Shown one piece after another: positions 49,890 through 57,269 of a DNA stretch of 64,000 nucleotides. Position 1 is the first letter of the stretch. Every line of letters begins with the position of its first letter. Source of the stretch: G963704535 sp963704535 (GTDB lineage Bacteria; Chloroflexota; Chloroflexia; Chloroflexales; Roseiflexaceae); assembly GCA_963704535.1 (NCBI GenBank), contig OY969916.1:10354001-10418000 (forward strand). Reading direction: 5' to 3'. The translations under genes and the position numbers were made by a program. The notes beneath the pieces were generated by a model, which saw nothing but the letters and a program-made list of their open reading frames with translations, was not told the DNA's origin and did no database searches.

Positions 49890-49995
49890 TTCACCACGAA
49901 GATCACGAAGGTACGAAGACCACGAAGAGGGCTGATACATGCGGAAGCATAGCCTTCGTGATCTTCGTTTCTTCGCGTACTTCGTGATGAGAAGC
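49890..49995. repeat. inverted CACGAAG / CTTCGTG repeat arrays
   Basis: CACGAAG-type units (49895-49928) are followed after a short centre by CTTCGTGATCTTCGT units (49955-49985). The two arms can pair. Counterpart of the array at 5608-5705. Confidence 0.8.
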
Positions 49996-50029
49996 CCTGG
50001 GCAGGCTTTCGCCGTACTGTGCTAATTTA

Positions 50030-50845
50030 CTAGCAGGAGTTATCACGTTCAGCTTCCAGTTGCCCAAATCGCTCAGCCAGCACCCGGAGCAGCCCATCTG
50101 TCGTGTACTCATGGGCGACCAGATCCACGTGCAGCCCTTCCTCCTGGGCGGTCGCAGCGGTGACGGGGCCGATACAGACGACTAGCGCCTGGTTCAGCAG
50201 TGCCCGTGCCTCGCTCCGATCCAGGCCGGCGGCATGAAGCCCGTCGAGCAGGTAGCGCACGGTTGAGGAGCTGGTAAAGGTGATCGCGTCGAGGGTGTGG
50301 GCGCGCAGGATCTCGGCGAGCCGGGGCGCGCCGGGGCCGGGCACCGTGCGATACGCCGCGATCTCATCGACGAGGGCGCCGCGCTCGCGCAGGCCGACGG
50401 CAAGCGCCTCCCTGGCGATATCGGCGCGCGGCAGCAGGATGCGCCGGCCGACCACGTCGCCGATCTGTTCGAGGATCGCCTCGGCGACGAAGCTGGTCGG
50501 CATAAAGCTTGCCTGGAGGCCGCGCTCCTGGAGCGCTTCAGCGGTGGCCGGCCCGATTGCGCCGATCTTGAGGCGCTTCAGTGGCGCCGGGTCGCGGCCG
50601 AGTGCGGCGATCCGATCGCAGAGCGCGCGAACGCCATTGACGCTCGTGACGATCAGCCAGTCGTAGGTGTGCAGCCGCTCGATCGCCGCGTCGAGCGGGG
50701 CGAAATCATCAGGTGGGACGATCGCGATCGCCGGGCAGGCGATCGGCTCGGCGCCCAGCGCGCGCAGGCGCCCGAGCAGCCCGGCCGATTGCTCCTCGGC
50801 CCGCGTGACGACGATGCGTTTGCCCTGGAGTGGTCTTTCTTTCAT
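50030..50845 (-). CDS. hemD: uroporphyrinogen-III synthase
   Basis: 271 residues. Two Rossmann-like lobes: the N-terminal GKRIVVTRAEEQSAGLLGRL and DWLIVTSVNGVRALCDRI, and the inter-lobe segment IGAIGPATAEALQERGL. The second lobe has AITFTSSSTVRYLLDG and VVCIGPVTAATAQEEGL. These are the usual HemD landmarks. It cyclises hydroxymethylbilane with inversion of ring D. It is last in the heme cluster, 103 bp (with a GTTCTTT array) behind hemC. It starts with ATG at 50845. Confidence 0.95.
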   Translation of the reverse strand: MKERPLQGKRIVVTRAEEQSAGLLGRLRALGAEPIACPAIAIVPPDDFAPLDAAIERLHTYDWLIVTSVNGVRALCDRIAALGRDPAPLKRLKIGAIGPATAEALQERGLQASFMPTSFVAEAILEQIGDVVGRRILLPRADIAREALAVGLRERGALVDEIAAYRTVPGPGAPRLAEILRAHTLDAITFTSSSTVRYLLDGLHAAGLDRSEARALLNQALVVCIGPVTAATAQEEGLHVDLVAHEYTTDGLLRVLAERFGQLEAERDNSC

Positions 50846-50854
50846 CCATCATCC

Positions 50855-50948
50855 CCAAGCTCGAAAACAAAGAACACAGAATAGAGAACAAAGAATACGG
50901 CAGTTGATACTGCTCGGTTCTTGGTTCTTTGTTCTTGGTTCTTTGTTC
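50855..50948. repeat. inverted GAACAAA / TTCTTTG arrays
   Basis: GAACAAAGAA-type units (50864-50896) and the complementary GTTCTTTGTTCTTGG units (50917-50948) flank a short centre between hemC and hemD. Confidence 0.8.
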
Positions 50949-51869
50949 TTAGGTGTCCAGGAGCGCTCGACCGCCGTTGTCCAGCAGGATCGCGGCCAGA
51001 TCTGTGCCGAGCTTGGCCGGGCTGGCCGAGGGGCCGCGAAGCTCGTCGCGTACCACCCGGCCGTCGTGCGCGCCGATCAGGCCGGCGAGCAGGAGCGTGT
51101 CGCCGTCGAGCTGGGCGTGGGCCGCGATCGGCACCTGGCAGCCGCCGCCGATGTGGGCCAGGAAGGCCCGCTCGGCGGTGATAGCGGCGCGGGTCGCGGG
51201 GTGGTCGAGCGGCGCGAGCAGTGTGGCGGTGGCCGCGTCGCCGGCGCGCACCTCGATCACCAGCGCGCCCTGGCTGACGGCCGGCACCATGACCGACGGG
51301 TCGAGATACTCAGTTATTTCCTGGGCGATGCCAAGCCGGTCGAGCCCGGCTGCCGCGAGCACGATCGCGTCGTACTGGCCCTCGTGGAGCTTGCGCAGCC
51401 GCGTGTCGACGTTGCCGCGCAGTTCGGCGATCTCCAGGTCGGGGCGCAGGTGGCGCAACTGGCAGGAACGGCGCATGCTGCTGGTGCCGACGCGGGCGCC
51501 CTGCGGCAGCTCGGCCAGCGTGTACCCACCGCGCGCGACCAGCACGTCGCGGGCGTCGGCGCGCGGTGGGATGCCCGCGAAAGCCATGTCGGGCGGCATG
51601 GTCGAAGGCAGGTCCTTGGCACTGTGGACGGCGATGTCGATCGTGCCGGCACGCAGCGCCTGCTCGATCTCAGTGACGAACAGGCCATTGCCGCCGATCT
51701 GGCTGAACGGTCGGTCGTGTATGATGTCGCCCTTGGTGGCGATGCGCTCGACCGCAAGCTGGAGCTGGGGATGCGCGGCCAGGAGCGCCGCCCGCACCAG
51801 AGCGGTCTGCGCCAGGGCCAGCTTGCTGCCGCGGGTGCCGATCGTTAGGGCGCCTGTCGATATCGTCAT
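50949..51869 (-). CDS. hemC: porphobilinogen deaminase (hydroxymethylbilane synthase)
   Basis: 306 residues from the ATG at 51869. Signatures: GTRGSKLALAQTALV near 11, FVTEIEQAL, DIAVHSAKDLPS near 82, GARVGTSSMRRSCQL near 125, IAELRGNVDTRLRKL near 146 and the cofactor Cys in HIGGGCQVPIAAH near 243. It polymerises four porphobilinogens on a dipyrromethane cofactor. The frame continues upstream of 51869 without a better start. The 240 bp before it hold three GGGCGAA palindromes. Confidence 0.97.
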   Translation of the reverse strand: MTISTGALTIGTRGSKLALAQTALVRAALLAAHPQLQLAVERIATKGDIIHDRPFSQIGGNGLFVTEIEQALRAGTIDIAVHSAKDLPSTMPPDMAFAGIPPRADARDVLVARGGYTLAELPQGARVGTSSMRRSCQLRHLRPDLEIAELRGNVDTRLRKLHEGQYDAIVLAAAGLDRLGIAQEITEYLDPSVMVPAVSQGALVIEVRAGDAATATLLAPLDHPATRAAITAERAFLAHIGGGCQVPIAAHAQLDGDTLLLAGLIGAHDGRVVRDELRGPSASPAKLGTDLAAILLDNGGRALLDT

Positions 51870-51935
51870 GGGCTGATCCTTTTTGTCATTGATGCTCCAA
51901 TGTCGGCGATGGTTTCGTCGATCATCACCGTGTCG

Positions 51936-52111
51936 GGGCGAATCTGGTATTCGCCCGCATTGTGGTTTCAATGATGTGTACGATGGATATCATTGATAAC
52001 ATCGCCATGTGACGATGTCTTTCGTTGAGGGCGAACACGAGGTTCGCCCTTACGCGATGCTTTCATTGTGTGTATCGATGTCTTTCGTCGCGGGCGAACT
52101 CGAGTTCGCCC
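51936..52111. repeat. GGGCGAAY...RTTCGCCC palindromes (family C, three copies)
   Basis: Copies at 51936-51956, 52029-52049 and 52092-52111; the last, GGGCGAACTCGAGTTCGCCC, is a perfect 20-bp palindrome. The flanks GATGTCTTTCGT and TTACGCG recur. Two more copies lie at 63231 and 63293. Confidence 0.85.
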
Positions 52112-53054
52112 TTACGCGGTGTGTTTCATTGCATCGTCGATGATGGCCCCGATCACCTCGACGAACTCCGGGTCGGCGTTGGGCATGCGGATGCGGCGCA
52201 GGGTCATCCCTAGCTCGGCGGCCTTGCTCTGCGCCTCGTTGTCGATGTCCCACAGCACCTCCAGGTGCTCGGCGACAAAGCCGAACGGCACGCTGAGCAC
52301 TGAGCGCACGCCCTCGGCGTGCAGTTGGCCCAAGTAGTCAACGATGTCAGGCCCCAGCCAGGGCTCGCCGGTCATCCCGGCACTTTGGAAGCAGAAGCGC
52401 CACTCGCTGCGGCCCAGCAGCTCGGCGATGCCGGTCGGCGCTCTCGTGCAGTTCCTGCTCGTAGGGGTCGTTCCAGGTTCTGATCCGCTCCGGCAGGCTG
52501 TGGGCGCTGAACAGCACCATCACCTGGTCGCGGGCGTCGGCCGGGAACTGCGCCAGCGCCTCGGTGATCCGGTCAGCGATCAGGCGGCGGAAGCGCGGGT
52601 GCGCCTGCCAGCTTTCGACGAGGCGTAGCGCGATCGGCGCGGCCAGCCGTTCCTGGGCCTGGTCGACGTACTTGCGGTAGCCGTCGATGCTGGCGCGCGA
52701 GTAGTGCGGTGCCAGCACCACTCCGACCGCCGCGCGGATTCCATCGGCGGCCATCTGCGGCACGATTTGGCCGATAAACGGGTGCCAGTGCTTCATACCG
52801 ATGTAAACCCGGTAGCCGCCCGGCGCTTGGGCGTCGAGCAGGGCCTGGAGCTTATCGGCGACGCTGCGAGTCAGGTCGAGCAGCGGCGTGCGCCCACCCA
52901 CCAGCCGGTAGCGCTCGCGCAGGTTCTCCAGCGCCTCGGGCGTGGGCGAACGACCGCCGCGAATGTGGGTGTAGTAGGGCTCGACGTCGTCGAGCGTCTC
53001 CGGGGTGCCGTAGGCCATCAGCAGCACGCCGGTAGGTGTTTCACTGTTCTGCAT
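52112..53054 (-). pseudogene. hemH: ferrochelatase (CpfC/HemH type), one-base insertion
   Basis: It starts MQNSETPTGVLLMAYGTPET at 53054. Family motifs span both frames: VGGRTPLLDLT, VYIGMKHWHPFI, VLAPHYSRASIDGY, MVLFSAHSLPERI in the first; FCFQSAGMTGEPWLGPDI and VPFGFVAEHLEVLWDID in the second. The switch is at about 52434-52436, where one extra base turns ESATGIAELLG into a shifted read. Removing it gives about 313 residues, the normal ferrochelatase length. It inserts iron into coproporphyrin III (with HemQ) or protoporphyrin IX. Because the enzyme is needed for heme, a sequencing error is the likelier cause. Confidence 0.88.
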
Positions 53055-53064
53055 ACGCACCTCA

Positions 53065-53155
53065 TCAAGAACAAAGAACAAAGAACAAAGAACAAAGAGA
53101 GAACCTTGTCTTACGATGCTTGGTTCTTTGTTCTCTGTTCTTTGTTCTCTCGGCG
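53065..53155. repeat. inverted GAACAAA / TTCTTTG arrays
   Basis: Four GAACAAA units (53069-53100) face GGTTCTTTGTTCTCTGTTC (53122-53150) around a short centre, between hemE and hemH. Confidence 0.85.
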
Positions 53156-53212
53156 GAACGAGCGCATGGTGTGCAAGAGCCGGAAGCCGGCGCTGAAGAA
53201 GTTCAGAGTCCC

Positions 53213-54382
53213 TTACAGTATCGTGGCGCTGTGGACGTACTCAGCCAGCCGCGCCACATGCTCCACCGGCGTCTCGGTCATGATCCCGTGACCAAGGTTG
53301 AAGATATGGCCAGGCCGCCCGGCGGCGCGGTCGAGGATATCGGCGGCGCGGCGCTCGATCTCCGGCCAGGGCGCGAACAGCGTGGCCGGGTCGAGGTTGC
53401 CCTGGACGGCAACTCCCGGCCCAAGCTGGACCCAGGCGTCGTCGAGCCGGATGCGCCAGTCGACCCCAATCACGTCGGCCCCGGTGTGGCGCAGGAGCGA
53501 GAGCATCCCGCTGGTCTCGGTGCCGAAGTAGATCACTGGAGCCTCCGATTTTTCAGAGGGTGAGAGGGAGAGAGAGGGTGAAGGGGTGAGGGGGTGAAGG
53601 GGTGAGGCCCCTTCACCCTTTCTCCCTTTCACCCCTTCTCCACCCTCCGTGGTCGGTGGTCGGTGGTCGGTGGTCGTGCGCTCCTTGAACGTGGTGATGA
53701 CCTGCTGGACGTACGGCAGGACATACTCGGCGTAGTCGCCGGGGGCGAGGGCGCCGGCCCAGCTATCGAAAAGCTGGACCGCGTCGGCGCCAGCCTCGAC
53801 CTGTGCGATCAGGTAGTCGCCGACCAAGCCGGCGAGCTTCTCCATCAGCATGTGCCAGGCCCGTGGCTGGCCGTACATCAGCGCCTTGGTGCGCCGGTAG
53901 TCGCGCGAGGCGCCGCCCTCGACGGCGTAGCTGGCTAGGGTGAACGGGGCGCCACTGAACCCGATCAGCGGCAAGCGCCCATCCAGCTCGCGCTTCACGA
54001 CGCGGATCGCATCGAGCGTGTAGCCGACACTCTCGCGCGGGTCGCTGTTGTGCAGCGCCGCGATATCGGCGGGCGAGCGCAGCGGGTTGTGGATCACCGG
54101 CCCCTCGCCCTTCTCGAAGGTCAGGCGTAGGCCCATCCCCTCCAGCGGCGGCAAGATGTCGGCGAAGATGATCGCCGCGTCGATGTCGAAGGCGTGGATC
54201 GGCTGGAGCGTGACCTCGGCCGCCAGATCGGGCGTCTTGACCATCTGGAGGAAGCCATAACGCTCGCGGATCGCGCGGTACTCGGGCATGTAGCGGCCCG
54301 CCTGGCGCATAAACCATACCGGCGTGCGGTCGGTCGGCTCGCGGCGGCACGCCTTGATAAATCGGAAATTGCTGGCGGTCAA
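53213..54382 (-). CDS. hemE: uroporphyrinogen decarboxylase with an in-frame repeat insert
   Basis: 389 residues, about 44 longer than usual. Motifs: PVWFMRQAGRYMPEYRAIRE near 20-40, FADILPPLEGMGL, GFSGAPFTLASYAVEGG near 142 and QLFDSWAGALAPGDYAEYVL near 200. The excess (about residues 236-279, bases 53545-53680) is low-complexity: TTTDHRPPTTEGGEGVKG and then LHPLTPSPSLSLSPSEK. It is the translation of GTGGTCG and GGTGAAGG repeat arrays like those between genes. Flanking sequence (QVITTFKE and EAPVIYFGTETSG) is normal. The insert lies in a surface-loop position, so the enzyme could still fold. It converts uroporphyrinogen III to coproporphyrinogen III. Confidence 0.93.
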   Translation of the reverse strand: MTASNFRFIKACRREPTDRTPVWFMRQAGRYMPEYRAIRERYGFLQMVKTPDLAAEVTLQPIHAFDIDAAIIFADILPPLEGMGLRLTFEKGEGPVIHNPLRSPADIAALHNSDPRESVGYTLDAIRVVKRELDGRLPLIGFSGAPFTLASYAVEGGASRDYRRTKALMYGQPRAWHMLMEKLAGLVGDYLIAQVEAGADAVQLFDSWAGALAPGDYAEYVLPYVQQVITTFKERTTTDHRPPTTEGGEGVKGRKGEGASPLHPLTPSPSLSLSPSEKSEAPVIYFGTETSGMLSLLRHTGADVIGVDWRIRLDDAWVQLGPGVAVQGNLDPATLFAPWPEIERRAADILDRAAGRPGHIFNLGHGIMTETPVEHVARLAEYVHSATIL

Positions 54383-54414
54383 TGGTTTCTCGCTTCTTCA
54401 AGGAACGCTGGAGA

Positions 54415-54475
54415 TGAGAGATTGGAGATTAGAGATTGGAAGTGGCATTTTCAATCTCTAATCTCCAATCTCCAA
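54415..54475. repeat. inverted GAGATTG arrays
   Basis: GGAGATTAGAGATTG faces CAATCTCTAATCTCC around a 12-14-base centre, giving a perfect 15-bp stem between hemQ and hemE. Confidence 0.85.
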
Positions 54476-55174
54476 TTACCCCATCAGGGCCAGCGCCTGG
54501 CGCAGCGGTCGGTGGATGGCGGTAAAGATCGGCGTGTCGCGCACCGTGTAGCGGCGCGCCTCGGTCGCGCGCAGGTCGATCACCAACTGCTGGAAGCGCG
54601 GCAGATCCTCGGACTCATAGGCGACGATGAACTCCTGGTCGTCGAGGCCGGTGGTGTACAGCAGCACCTGGCGCACATCCTCGTACTCGTGCCCGATGCG
54701 CATATGCTCGTTCATCATCCCCTGGCGCGCGTCCCGGCTCATCAAATACCATTCGACCGTTTTGACAAATGGGTAGACGATCAGGTAGGTCTGGCGGTCC
54801 TCCTGGTCGATCGCCTGCTCCTGGGTGGTCGGGCGGCGGGTGTAGGTCGAGGGCCGGGTGAAGCCGTACAGGTTGTGGCTGATCTCCAGGTAGGTGCCCA
54901 TGCCGCTGAGCAGCAGCCGGCTGGTCATCTCCTGCATGGTGATCGGCGAGGCGCCCTTGCGCCAGAGTAGCAACTCGGCGCTGGTCTTCATCCCGATCGT
55001 GCTGTAGGCGTAGGTCTTGATGTCAGGGGCGGCCTCCTCGACCGCGCGGGCGAACGCCTCGCGCCCATCCTCGCGCGCGCCGTTCGGCAGCCTGCGCCAT
55101 GCCGGGTCGACCTTGAAGCAGGTGTACTGGACGAACAAGGGCTGCGCTGCTGTGCTTTCGCTCGATGATGACAT
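54476..55174 (-). CDS. hemQ: coproheme decarboxylase (chlorite-dismutase family)
   Basis: 232 residues from the ATG at 55174. Family pattern: FVQYTCFKVDPAWRRLP, YSTIGMKTSAELLLWR, MGTYLEISHNLYGFTRPS, TYLIVYPFVKTVEWYLMS (conserved Tyr and Lys), MNEHMRIGHEYEDVRQVLLY and TTGLDDQEFIVAYESED. It turns coproheme into heme b by two oxidative decarboxylations. Together with HemY-type oxidase and ferrochelatase it indicates the coproporphyrin-dependent pathway. Older annotation calls it chlorite dismutase-like. A 63-bp perfect hairpin separates it from hemA. Confidence 0.93.
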   Translation of the reverse strand: MSSSSESTAAQPLFVQYTCFKVDPAWRRLPNGAREDGREAFARAVEEAAPDIKTYAYSTIGMKTSAELLLWRKGASPITMQEMTSRLLLSGMGTYLEISHNLYGFTRPSTYTRRPTTQEQAIDQEDRQTYLIVYPFVKTVEWYLMSRDARQGMMNEHMRIGHEYEDVRQVLLYTTGLDDQEFIVAYESEDLPRFQQLVIDLRATEARRYTVRDTPIFTAIHRPLRQALALMG

Positions 55175-55198
55175 ATCACTACCTCGGTCTTTACAGGT

Positions 55199-55261
55199 GT
55201 CGGTTGTCGGTTGTCGGTTGTCCGTTGCGGCGCAACGGACAACCGACAACCGACAACCGAC
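55199..55261. repeat. perfect 30-bp-stem hairpin of GGTTGTC units
   Basis: Bases 55199-55228 are the exact complement of 55232-55261 with only GGC between. Each arm is three to four GTCGGTT 7-mers plus GTCCGTTGC. It sits between hemA and hemQ and must form a very stable structure in the operon mRNA. Confidence 0.9.
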
Positions 55262-55267
55262 CGTATC

Positions 55268-56536
55268 TTAACTCTCAGCATTCTGTGCCGATTCGGCCAG
55301 TTGAAATAGCTGCTGGACCGCTTGGGCGAGCTGGCCGCTTGACCCAGGCGCCTTGAGCGTCGTGATCGGCTGGTGGAGGAGCTTGTTGACGATCGCCGCG
55401 CTCAACGCGTGGATGGCCTCCTGGGCGCGGGGCGGGAGATCGGGCAGCTTGGCAAGTGTACGTTCGATCTCGGCCACGCGGATGGCCTCGGCCCGCTCGC
55501 GCAGGGCCTTGATTGTCGGGACGACCGCCTGGGCGGCCCACCATTCCATGAACTTCGCGACCTCGCCCTCGACCAGCGTCTCGGCGCTGGCGACCTCGGC
55601 GACCCGCGCCGCGCGGTTGGTCTCGCAGATCGCCTGCATGTCGTCGATGTCGACCAGCCGGGCGCCGGGCACCGCCGCCGCCTGCCGGTCGACGTCGCGT
55701 GGCACGGCCAGGTCGAGCAGCAGCATGCCGCGCTCGCGTCCGGCCAGGGCCCGCGCGACCATGGCGGCGTCGATCACGACCTCCGGGGCGGAGGTGCAAC
55801 TGACGACCACGTCGGCTTGGCGCAGTGCCTCCTCCAGCCGGTCGAACGACCAGGCTGTCGCGCCGTAGGCCCCGGCCAGGGCCTGGGCGCGCTCAATCGT
55901 CCGATTGGCGATGCCGAGGACGGCGGGCGCGTCGCCGCGCAGGTGCTTGAGCGCAAGCTCGGCCATCCTGCCCGCGCCGACGATCAGGACATTGCGCTGA
56001 TCGAGGCGGCCGAGCGTCTCCCTGGCGATGCCGAGCGCCACCGAGACGGTCGAAAGGTGGTTGCGGGCGATCCCGGTCTGGGTGCGCACCAGCTTGCCGG
56101 TCGCCAGGGCGCTATGCACCAGCCGATTCAGGAACTGGCCGGGCGCGCCGGCCGCTTGCGCCTCGGCAAACGCCGCCTTCAGCTGGCCCATGATCTGATC
56201 CTCGCCCAACACCATCGAGTCCAGCCCGGACGCCAGCCGGAACAGGTGGCGCACCGCGTCGGCGCCGGTGAATGTGTACAGGTGCGGCGCCAACTCCTCC
56301 GGGGCGATGTGATGCCACTCGGCCAGGAAGCGGCGCAGGACCTGGTCGCCCGGCTCGCCGCCGGACACAAGGCCGTATACCTCGACCCGGTTGCAGGTTG
56401 AGATGATCATGCCCTCGTCGACATATGCGCGCAGCCGCTGGAGCGCCTGATCGAGGCTCGCCGCGCTGAAAGCCAGCCGCTCGCGTACGACGACGGAGGC
56501 GGTTCGCTGGTGAACACCTATCGTTATCAGTTGCAC
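55268..56536 (-). CDS. hemA: glutamyl-tRNA reductase
   Basis: 422 residues. Catalytic Cys in MIISTCNRVEVYGLV near 48; GEDQIMGQLKAAFAEA near 112; the NADPH domain VLIVGAGRMAELALKHL near 185; SCTSAPEVVID near 250; and the C-terminal dimer helix region. It makes glutamate-1-semialdehyde, the first committed step of C5-pathway tetrapyrrole synthesis. The start is GTG at 56536, three bases behind the stop of the preceding gene. TGA, AAC and GTG all lie in one GCGTGAAACGTG repeat unit. hemL and hemB are not in the window. Confidence 0.96.
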   Translation of the reverse strand: MQLITIGVHQRTASVVVRERLAFSAASLDQALQRLRAYVDEGMIISTCNRVEVYGLVSGGEPGDQVLRRFLAEWHHIAPEELAPHLYTFTGADAVRHLFRLASGLDSMVLGEDQIMGQLKAAFAEAQAAGAPGQFLNRLVHSALATGKLVRTQTGIARNHLSTVSVALGIARETLGRLDQRNVLIVGAGRMAELALKHLRGDAPAVLGIANRTIERAQALAGAYGATAWSFDRLEEALRQADVVVSCTSAPEVVIDAAMVARALAGRERGMLLLDLAVPRDVDRQAAAVPGARLVDIDDMQAICETNRAARVAEVASAETLVEGEVAKFMEWWAAQAVVPTIKALRERAEAIRVAEIERTLAKLPDLPPRAQEAIHALSAAIVNKLLHQPITTLKAPGSSGQLAQAVQQLFQLAESAQNAES

Positions 56537-56539
56537 GTT

Positions 56540-56944
56540 TCACGCCTCATCATTCTCGAAGCCGGCGATCACGCCGAGCAGGATGGCGTCCATGAAAAGG
56601 TTGAGCCGCACATTGAGCGCCGCCGCCTCGGCCAGGTCGGTCGGCTGGGCGATGCCGGGCAGCGGCATGGCGAGCTGCGAAAACGAGCTGCGGAAGAACA
56701 GGAAGGCCTCGACCGTGTCGTGCATGCTGACGGATGCCGCGCGGGCCTCGCGGCCGTAGCTGGCGCCGACGGCGCGGGCCTCGGCCAGGAAGCGCCGATC
56801 GTCCTCGCGGCGATTGATATACTGGATGAGCAGGCCAAGCAGCCGCTGCCCAAGCCCACGCATCCGGTCGGCGCCGGGGCGGGCGGCCAGGCGGGTGTGC
56901 CACTCCTGGCGGTTCATCTCGCGCTCATCGATCCCCCAGGCCAT
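56540..56944 (-). CDS. RsbR-like helical sensor module, probably split from the upstream HTH
   Basis: 134 residues, helical: WHTRLAARPGADRMRGLG, RRFLAEARAVGASYGREARA and SVSMHDTVEAFLFFRSSF. This resembles the helical input modules found after MerR-like or SpoIIAA/RsbR-type domains. The start at 56944 overlaps the end of the HTH gene by 20 bp in another frame. In related proteins the two parts form one chain (recalled, not checked). It may be either a translationally coupled pair or a single gene broken by an indel. The function in the heme cluster is unknown; a regulatory role is plausible. Confidence 0.6.
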   Translation of the reverse strand: MAWGIDEREMNRQEWHTRLAARPGADRMRGLGQRLLGLLIQYINRREDDRRFLAEARAVGASYGREARAASVSMHDTVEAFLFFRSSFSQLAMPLPGIAQPTDLAEAAALNVRLNLFMDAILLGVIAGFENDEA

Positions 56945-57179
56945 GGGCCGCGGGCTGGGCGGGAGCCAGCGGGGCCTCTCGCGCCAGCGTCTCGGCGAGC
57001 CGGGTGATCGCCTGGCGTGGGAAGCGCCGATGGCCGCCGAGGGTGCGCTTCATCGGCACCCGGCCTGCATCGCCCCAGCGGCGCAACGTCGAGGTGGCGA
57101 CGCCCAACAGGGCGCTTGCCTCCTGGAGCGAGAACCAGTCTTCGAGCGCCACCTCCGGCTGAACGTTCGTATTGCCCAT
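56925..57179 (-). CDS. MerR-like helix-turn-helix protein in the heme operon
   Basis: 84 residues from the ATG at 57179. WFSLQEASALLGVATSTLRR, WGDAGRVPMKRTLGGHRRFP and AITRLAETLA form a complete MerR/excisionase-type winged helix with the GGHRRF wing. There are no ligand residues of its own; those would be on the overlapping downstream module. Position between hemY and hemA suggests it regulates heme synthesis. The open frame further upstream is family A repeat and is not counted. Confidence 0.75.
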   Translation of the reverse strand: MGNTNVQPEVALEDWFSLQEASALLGVATSTLRRWGDAGRVPMKRTLGGHRRFPRQAITRLAETLAREAPLAPAQPAAHGLGDR

Positions 57180-57213
57180 CGGTATCACATGCTCCGCGTT
57201 GGAGATTTCAGAA

Positions 57214-57269
57214 TCCGTGGTGGAAAGGAGGTCTTGAGGGGGCTGCCCCTCAAACTCCCCCATTTTCAC
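57214..57269. repeat. dispersed palindromic repeat, family A (copy 10)
   Basis: CCGTGGTGGAAAGGAGGTC, core TTGAGGGGGCTGCCCCTCAA, CTCCCCCATTTTCACC. It overlaps the last codons of hemY (stop at 57266). Confidence 0.85.
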
